Shown here: piece by piece, positions 36,797 through 40,698 of the stretch | How the letters are laid out: each line of letters begins with the position of its first letter | Numbering within the stretch: position 1 is the stretch's first letter | Made by a program: the position numbers and the translations under genes | The notes under the pieces: model-generated | What the model saw: only the letters and a program-made list of their open reading frames with translations | Database searches by the model: none | What the model was told of the DNA's origin: nothing | Origin: Clostridium gallinarum | GTDB taxonomy: Bacteria > Bacillota > Clostridia > Clostridiales > Clostridiaceae | Direction: 5' to 3' | Assembly (NCBI RefSeq): GCF_014836325.1 | Contig: NZ_JACSQZ010000029.1 | Coordinates: 1 to 40,698, forward strand | DNA: 40,698 bases

Positions 36797-37654
36797 ATGT
36801 TAAATAACTATAGTAATAAAATTTATAACATTTCAGAAATAGAAGAAAATATAATTATAGGTAGTCTTTTAGGGGATGGAACTATTTCACTATATGGGAG
36901 AAGTAAAAATGCATATTATAGAGAACATGGTTCTGTAAAGCAATTAAATTATCGATTATGGAAGTATGAAAAACTTAAAAATTTAGATTTTAAAATAAAT
37001 ACTAATTATAAATACCCCAAAATCTCATCACATTGTAATATATATTTTACTACTCTATACAATAAATTTTATATAAATAAAATAAAAACTATCACAGAAG
37101 AAAATATAAAGTTACTTACTCATCCAATAGGTTTAGCTTGTTTTTATATGGATGATGGAACATTAGTTATAGATTCGGTTAAACGTAAAGATAATTCTTT
37201 TTATATTTTTCCAAGAATATCATTATACACTTTAAGTTTCTCTGAAGATGAGAATATAATTCTAAAAGATCATTTAGAAAACACCTTTGGTATTAAAACA
37301 AAGATTAAATATAGAAAAGATGGTAAAAAAACTATTCTTGAGATAAATAAAAAACAAGATGTAATTAATTTTATTGATGTTGTAAAACCATATATATCTG
37401 AAATTCCATGTATGAAATATAAAATTAATTTAGAAGAAAGATTTAAAGAAAAGAAATCTAAACTTAAAGAACTTGGTTATATTAACATTAATTCTTGGAA
37501 TTCTAATATTATTAATAATTCCTACAGCATCGAAGAAGAATCTTTTATTATAAAATCAAAGGAAAATGGATTATCTACTAAAGAAATTGCTAATATTCTA
37601 AATAGGCCTTATTGGGGTATAGTAGATAAATTACGTAGAATGAAAAATATTTAG
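36797..37654 (+). CDS. Free-standing LAGLIDADG homing endonuclease
   Basis: 285 aa, on the plus strand between two minus-strand flagellin genes. Two LAGLIDADG motifs are visible: ENIIIGSLLGDGTIS (17-31, catalytic D27) and PIGLACFYMDDGTLVI (110-125, D119/D120). They are followed by a C-terminal helix-turn-helix tail (about 243-285; GLSTKEIANILNRPYWGIVDKLRRM). This is the LAGLIDADG_2-like, two-motif monomer form. The start is ATG with AAGGAG upstream. It is not inside either intron seen here. It probably cuts a site in or near a flagellin gene, but the target is inferred only from position. Confidence 0.9.
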   Translation: MLNNYSNKIYNISEIEENIIIGSLLGDGTISLYGRSKNAYYREHGSVKQLNYRLWKYEKLKNLDFKINTNYKYPKISSHCNIYFTTLYNKFYINKIKTITEENIKLLTHPIGLACFYMDDGTLVIDSVKRKDNSFYIFPRISLYTLSFSEDENIILKDHLENTFGIKTKIKYRKDGKKTILEINKKQDVINFIDVVKPYISEIPCMKYKINLEERFKEKKSKLKELGYININSWNSNIINNSYSIEEESFIIKSKENGLSTKEIANILNRPYWGIVDKLRRMKNI

Positions 37655-37695
37655 TATTTTATATTTTTAGTTATTATATTTTCTCAAATACAAAA

Positions 37696-37717
37696 AGCCA
37701 GAGTTTTCACCCTGGCT
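37696..37717 (-). terminator. Terminator-like hairpin after the endonuclease gene
   Basis: The minus strand forms a 9-bp stem (AGCCAGGGT with ACTCTGGCT, one G-T pair) with a GAAA loop, followed by TTTTTG. It lies 41 bases beyond the convergent endonuclease stop and may serve both strands, though the plus-strand T run is weak. Confidence 0.65.
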
Positions 37718-37851
37718 CTTTAATGTTAATTTTATTAATTCATCATATTTATCTAATATATTACTCATATAAAATTCATTTCAAAATTATATTAAAATCT
37801 TTATAAATATATCTACTTTTATTATATAACAACATTTTAAACTTTTATACA

Positions 37852-37888
37852 GAAAAAAATAAGCCAAAGCTTTCGCTTTGACTTATTT
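37852..37888 (-). terminator. Terminator of the main flagellin transcript
   Basis: On the minus strand a 13-bp stem (AAATAAG and CAAAGC arms separated by one mismatch, GAAA loop) is followed by a run of T. It lies about 70 bases after the end of the second flagellin tail, which means the intron and the 3' exon are inside the flagellin transcript. Confidence 0.9.
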
Positions 37889-37893
37889 ATATT

Positions 37894-37947
37894 CTTACTT
37901 CTTCATGAAGTAAGCGATTTACTTAATTTTAGCTAAAGCTAAAATTA
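37894..37947 (-). other. Two further perfect hairpins in the flagellin 3' UTR
   Basis: CTTACTTC/GAAGTAAG (37894-37914, 5-base loop) and TAATTTTAGC/GCTAAAATTA (37924-37947, loop TTTA on the minus strand) lie between the 3' exon and the terminator. Neither has a T run. They may protect the 3' end of the mRNA. Together with 37655-37893 this gene-free stretch is otherwise without recognisable content. Confidence 0.6.
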
Positions 37948-37956
37948 GTTCTCTGC

Positions 37957-38001
37957 TTATCTTAATAATTGTAGTACTTGTTGAGGTTGTTGGTTTGCTT
38001 G
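37957..38001 (-). CDS. 3' exon: second copy of the flagellin C-terminus
   Basis: Fifteen codons read QANQQPQQVLQLLR and TAA. The same tail ends the upstream flagellin (QANNQPQQVLQLLR), with one residue changed. At DNA level the copies differ at 10 of 45 positions, nearly all silent. There is no start codon or ribosome site, so it can only be translated by splicing of the group I intron before it. With splicing after U38331, the exon joins in frame. It could also be a relic of another flagellin gene. Confidence 0.85.
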   Translation of the reverse strand, partial: QANQQPQQVLQLLR

Positions 38002-38330
38002 CGTTTTATCAATAATCTTTCAATCATTGCCAGACTATATCTTCACCCAAATTTAAATCTTGGGGTTGGGCACTTCAGGAAACCTCATCCTTACGAGTTT
38101 CATCACCATACATTTTTAAAGCTTAGGTGGTATACTCTAGTCGTTGAACCTTCTCCAATCTTTCGATACAGGAGCTTGGCTGCTGATTATCCAATCTCTT
38201 TACTTTTCAATCTATCACGTTTGTCTTTTCAAACTCCGCTGTAGAGAAAGAGCTTAAGGAAGTTCCAGCAATTCACCCAATGTTTGCTTAAAGATTACTC
38301 TTTAAGAGACCCTTAAATAATCTACCTTAA
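38002..38330 (-). ncRNA. Group I intron (IA-like ribozyme) at the flagellin 3' end
   Basis: On the minus strand the four core elements appear in order. P element: GAAUUGCUGGAAC. Q: AAUCAGCAGCC; P4 pairs UUGCUG with CAGCAG. R: UUCAACGACUA (38138-38144 for the P7 strand). S: AAGAUAUAGUC (38033-38043). P2 is an 8-bp stem with a GUAA loop (38287-38306). P3 pairs UUGGGU with GCCCAA. P9 is an 8-bp stem with a GAAA loop (38010-38029). Extra hairpins after P7 and the overall layout recall the phage T4 td intron (subgroup IA). P1 pairs exon ACUU with intron AAGGGU (38309-38314) through U-G pairs, which sets the 5' site after U38331. The last base is G38002. It has no internal ORF. Confidence 0.9.
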
Positions 38331-39554
38331 AAGTTGTAATACTTGTTGTGGTTGATTATTAGCTTGAGCCAACATAGCTTGAGCAGCTTGACTAAGAATG
38401 TTATTCTTTGAGAATGTTGACATTTCTTTAGCCATATCAACGTCTCTTATTCTTGATTCAGCTGATGTTAAGTTTTCACTTGATGTTCCTAAGTTAGCTA
38501 TTGTGTGCTCTAATCTGTTTGAAAATGCACCAAGTTTTGCTCTTTCTGATGATACTTTAGCCGTTGCATTATCTATAACCTTTATTGCTAAATCTGCTTG
38601 TGATTGTGTTCCTACTTGTATATTGTCAACTCCTAAAGCTTGTGAACGCATATCATTGATGTCTATATTTAAGTTTTGACCTTGGTTAGCTCCAATTTGA
38701 AGAGTTGAAGTCCCATTAGTTCTAACATCTGCTGCTGCTGTAGTTTCATTAAAAGCTGATAAAGCGTTAGTTGCTGCTGATCTAACTGTTCCTGCTGAAT
38801 CTTTAACTGTTATAGTAAGACCTTGAATAGCATTTGCAGTACCTCCAGTAGTTGCTGTTGCTACCATTTTACCGTCTGCTGATACTGAGAATGTACCGTC
38901 TGCCATTGTTAAATCTGATAGCTTCGTACCTGCAGCAACAGTTTTTGTATCTGTTACTTCTGAACCATTTTTCATATAGCTAACAGTTACTGTATCTCCT
39001 TCTTTAATACCTAAACTATTTCCATTTGAATCTTTAAGAGCTGTTAATAAGTCACCCACCACTACTGGATCTGCTGCTCCTTGCAATTTAGCTCCTGTGT
39101 TTACATTAGCCACTGCTGTATTTACAGCTTTCCCCATAGAACCATCAAGTAAGTTTTTTGTATTAAACTGAGTTGTATTTCCTATTCTATCTATTTCTTC
39201 TCCAAGTTGCTTAACTTCTGTTTGAATTGCTTTTCTATCTTCAGCTGTAGCTGTATCATTCGCAGATTGAACAGATAATTCTCTCATTCTTTGAAGGATT
39301 GATGTAGTTTCATTTAATGCTCCTTCAGCAGTTTGTATCATTGAAATACCATCTTGAGCATTAGATCCAGCTTGGTCTAACCCCCTAATTTGTCCTCTCA
39401 TCTTTTCTGATATAGCTAGACCCGCTGCATCATCTCCAGCCTTATTTATTCTAAGACCTGAAGAAAGCTTTTCCATAGATTTGTTTGCATTTGTAGCATT
39501 AATTCCCATTTGTCTATTAGCATTCATAGCTCCCATATTGTGATTAATTATCAT
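38322..39554 (-). CDS. fliC: Main flagellin, 410 aa; last codons and stop lie in the group I intron
   Basis: The filament subunit. The N-terminal D0/D1 part is typical (MIINHNMGAMNANRQ, SSGLRINKAGDDAAGLAISEKMRGQ, QDGISMIQTAEGALNET). Residues about 145-300 are a variable, Ala/Thr-rich surface domain. The C-terminal D1/D0 part is ENLTSAESRIRDVDMAKEMS through NNQPQQVLQLLR. The ATG follows AAGGAGG. Leu-Leu-Arg-stop is encoded as CTT, then TTA-AGG-TAG, of which the last nine bases belong to the predicted intron. So unspliced RNA gives a complete normal flagellin. Confidence 0.95.
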   Translation of the reverse strand: MIINHNMGAMNANRQMGINATNANKSMEKLSSGLRINKAGDDAAGLAISEKMRGQIRGLDQAGSNAQDGISMIQTAEGALNETTSILQRMRELSVQSANDTATAEDRKAIQTEVKQLGEEIDRIGNTTQFNTKNLLDGSMGKAVNTAVANVNTGAKLQGAADPVVVGDLLTALKDSNGNSLGIKEGDTVTVSYMKNGSEVTDTKTVAAGTKLSDLTMADGTFSVSADGKMVATATTGGTANAIQGLTITVKDSAGTVRSAATNALSAFNETTAAADVRTNGTSTLQIGANQGQNLNIDINDMRSQALGVDNIQVGTQSQADLAIKVIDNATAKVSSERAKLGAFSNRLEHTIANLGTSSENLTSAESRIRDVDMAKEMSTFSKNNILSQAAQAMLAQANNQPQQVLQLLR

Positions 39555-39581
39555 TGTTTATTCCTCCTTGATTTTTGAAAT

Positions 39582-39595
39582 TGACATCCTTGTCA
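39582..39595 (-). promoter_or_regulatory. GGA-loop hairpin in the flagellin leader (possible CsrA site)
   Basis: The minus-strand RNA reads TGACA-AGGA-TGTCA, a 5-bp stem with GGA in the loop. A second GGA lies about 20 bases downstream in the AAGGAGGA ribosome site. Paired GGA sites of this kind are where CsrA represses flagellin (hag) translation in B. subtilis. No csrA or fliW is in the window. Confidence 0.5.
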
Positions 39596-39666
39596 TAATT
39601 AGTTGAGAATTGATAGTTGAGAGTTTTTTTACTCTTACTTTCTTTTCTTTATCAACTATATTATTA

Positions 39667-39693
39667 ATCTCGTCTGTTTTTTTTATTACTTTA
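39667..39693 (-). promoter_or_regulatory. Probable sigma-28 promoter of the main flagellin
   Basis: On the minus strand TAAA (39690-39693), 15 bases and GACGAGAT (39667-39674) fit the sigma-D pattern, with one clear mismatch in the -10 (CGAGAT for CGATAT). The leader would be about 105 bases long. Confidence 0.55.
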
Positions 39694-39702
39694 TAGTTTA
39701 TT

Positions 39703-40032
39703 TTAAATTTTTTTATTGAAATTATTTATTGTATTTATACTTTTCCCATACGCTCTATTTGCATTTTTTCTTTGTGCTATTTTTCTTAGCTCTTCTTTAG
39801 TTTTTTCTCTTGCTTTATTTATTTCTTCTTTCAATAGTTTATCTAATTTATCTAGCTTTAAGTCTATATATATGTTTTTTACATCTTCTTTATTTAAAGT
39901 CTTATTTTCTAATAATTCTCTTAAAACTTTCCCTCTTTCATTCATAAGCTTTTCTGCATCTAAATCATTTTTAATATTAACTATTATAGCCTCTGTTAAT
40001 TCTTTATATTGTAATAAGTAATCTTTTATCAT
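39703..40032 (-). CDS. fliT: FliT-like flagellar chaperone
   Basis: A 109-aa, nearly all-helical, charged protein that starts within the fliD stop (1-base overlap). Its pattern (YKELTEAIIVNIKNDLDAEKLMNERGKVLRELL) and tail (NRAYGKSINTINNFNKKI) fit the FliT class, whose members bind FliD before export. Sequence is weakly conserved in the family, so position after fliD carries much of the call. FliS is the main alternative, but its usual motifs (such as YxxNxxxTASPxEL) are absent. Confidence 0.7.
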   Translation of the reverse strand: MIKDYLLQYKELTEAIIVNIKNDLDAEKLMNERGKVLRELLENKTLNKEDVKNIYIDLKLDKLDKLLKEEINKAREKTKEELRKIAQRKNANRAYGKSINTINNFNKKI

Positions 40033-40622
40033 TATGATGTACTAAGTCCTAATGCCTGTGATAAATATGTCATTTGGCTATTATAGTTATTCATTATAGT
40101 TTCTAGTTTAGAATACTTTGTATATAAAGCTTGTTCTTTATCTGCAAAAAGATCTTCCATTTCATCTATTTTCTTTTGATATTCTGTCATCTGTTTAGTT
40201 AATGTGTTATTTGCTACTGTTGTTGTTCCTTCAAAGCCTACTTTTTTTGCTAAAACTGATTTAGATGATACTGTTTCATCATACAAAATATCTTTAAGTC
40301 TCATCATTATTCCTTTTTGATTATAAACCTCTTCTTCTGATACTCCTGAAGGTGCACTTTGCATAAATAACTTAGATACTTGTTCTGTATTATTTTCTAT
40401 AGCTTCTTTTAAAGTAGTTTCGTTTATTTTAAATGTTCCATCTTTAGTTCCACCATAATCTTGAACTGACGTAATACCTATATCTTCTAAGGTAAGTCCA
40501 CTTCCACTTACCATTGTACTCATACCTTGTCTTAAACTATTAGCTATTCTTATAAGATCTGAATCTCTTCTTAATTGTCCTTGCTTTACCTTAGCTTCCC
40601 AAAGTTCTATTTCCTTTTCAGA
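40032..40622 (-). CDS. fliD: Flagellar cap protein FliD, 3' exon (partial)
   Basis: 196 codons of the C-terminal part of the filament cap (hook-associated protein 2). The frame begins at the intron boundary with SEKEIELWEAKVKQGQLRRDSDLIRIANSLRQGM, a hallmark of the FliD C-terminal domain. It continues through LEDIGITSVQDYGG and the C-terminal coiled coil (MTEYQKKIDEMEDLFADKEQALYTKYSKLETIMNNYNSQMTYL). An ATG at 40523 could start a shorter frame, but the homology runs upstream of it. The 5' part of the gene must be beyond the window, past the intron. Confidence 0.92.
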   Translation of the reverse strand, partial: SEKEIELWEAKVKQGQLRRDSDLIRIANSLRQGMSTMVSGSGLTLEDIGITSVQDYGGTKDGTFKINETTLKEAIENNTEQVSKLFMQSAPSGVSEEEVYNQKGIMMRLKDILYDETVSSKSVLAKKVGFEGTTTVANNTLTKQMTEYQKKIDEMEDLFADKEQALYTKYSKLETIMNNYNSQMTYLSQALGLSTS

Positions 40623-40698
40623 ATAGCGATAGGTAACTCTTTGATGTAATCTCTAAGTTTTCCCCCGCTCCACACCGTACGTGAAACTTTCGCTTCAT
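40623..40698 (-). ncRNA. 3' end of a group II intron inside fliD (partial)
   Basis: Read on the minus strand, the last 76 bases show a domain V. UGAA-GC-GAAA-GU-UUCA forms a stem with a GAAA tetraloop, followed by a two-base CG bulge and UACGG, which needs a partner strand beyond the edge. Then comes the linker GUGUGGAGCGGGGG, and a domain VI-like segment ending CUAUCGCUAU at the exon. The 3'-terminal AU fits the group II AY rule. The maturase gene and 5' end would lie outside the window. Confidence 0.88.

Noticed and set aside
37978..38244. An open plus-strand frame of 88 codons
   Set aside because: It is antisense to the group I intron, which explains the sequence fully; no ribosome site or family resemblance.
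38322..38324. Flagellin gene truncated by the intron
   Set aside because: The protein keeps a full QQVLQLLR end, so the unspliced frame is complete.
38002..38330. IS element or IStron inserted in flagellin
   Set aside because: The insert is only 329 bases, has no transposase frame or terminal repeats, and matches the group I core order P, Q, R, S.
1..40698. CRISPR arrays, tRNA or rRNA genes
   Set aside because: No regularly spaced identical repeats and no cloverleaf or rRNA-like, GC-richer segments were found on reading.

Overview
The window is very AT-rich DNA from a Firmicute, most likely Clostridium sensu stricto. The evidence is strong GGAGG-type ribosome sites, frequent TTG/GTG starts, a fused FliR-FlhB export protein, a CBS/DRTGG-type pyrophosphatase, and a nearly complete flagellar operon in clostridial order. 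Species cannot be named from the sequence alone.

Layout. Positions 1-10,500 hold housekeeping genes: the tail of an unknown gene, an unknown 138-aa protein, a nifS-thiI pair (sulfur transfer to tRNA), a thrC-thrB-ACT regulator operon (threonine synthesis), a calcium-type P-type ATPase, and a divergent Mn-dependent pyrophosphatase with CBS and DRTGG domains. Positions 10,655-35,437 (minus strand) form one tightly packed flagellar operon, in transcription order: flgB flgC fliE fliF fliG fliH fliI fliJ fliK flgD, a flagellar operon protein, flgE, flbD, motA motB fliL fliO fliP fliQ, fliR-flhB, flhA flhF flhG, a PilZ gene, fliA (sigma-28), two small unknown genes, flgF and flgG. It encodes the rod, MS ring, export gate, stator and hook. 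The sigma factor it encodes would then drive the late genes on its other side.

Positions 35,770-40,698 are the late (filament) region: a minor flagellin-like gene and a main flagellin gene, each with a sigma-28-like promoter, a FliT-like chaperone, and the 3' part of fliD (filament cap). This region is unusual. A 329-nt group I intron sits at the very end of the main flagellin gene. It is followed by a second in-frame copy of the flagellin C-terminus, QANQQPQQVLQLLR. Unspliced RNA gives a normal flagellin end because the stop codon lies nine bases into the intron. Splicing would give a flagellin with a duplicated tail. A free-standing LAGLIDADG homing endonuclease lies beside it, and fliD is split by the 3' end of a group II intron that runs off the window. 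Two ribozyme introns of different classes and a homing endonuclease therefore lie within 4 kb of filament genes.

Other oddities are a hook protein enlarged by five tandem repeats of about 105 residues, a fliK frame with no ATG/GTG/TTG for its first 154 codons, and a GGA-in-loop hairpin just upstream of the flagellin ribosome site that resembles CsrA targets. All functional calls rest on reading the sequence and recalled family knowledge; no searches were run.
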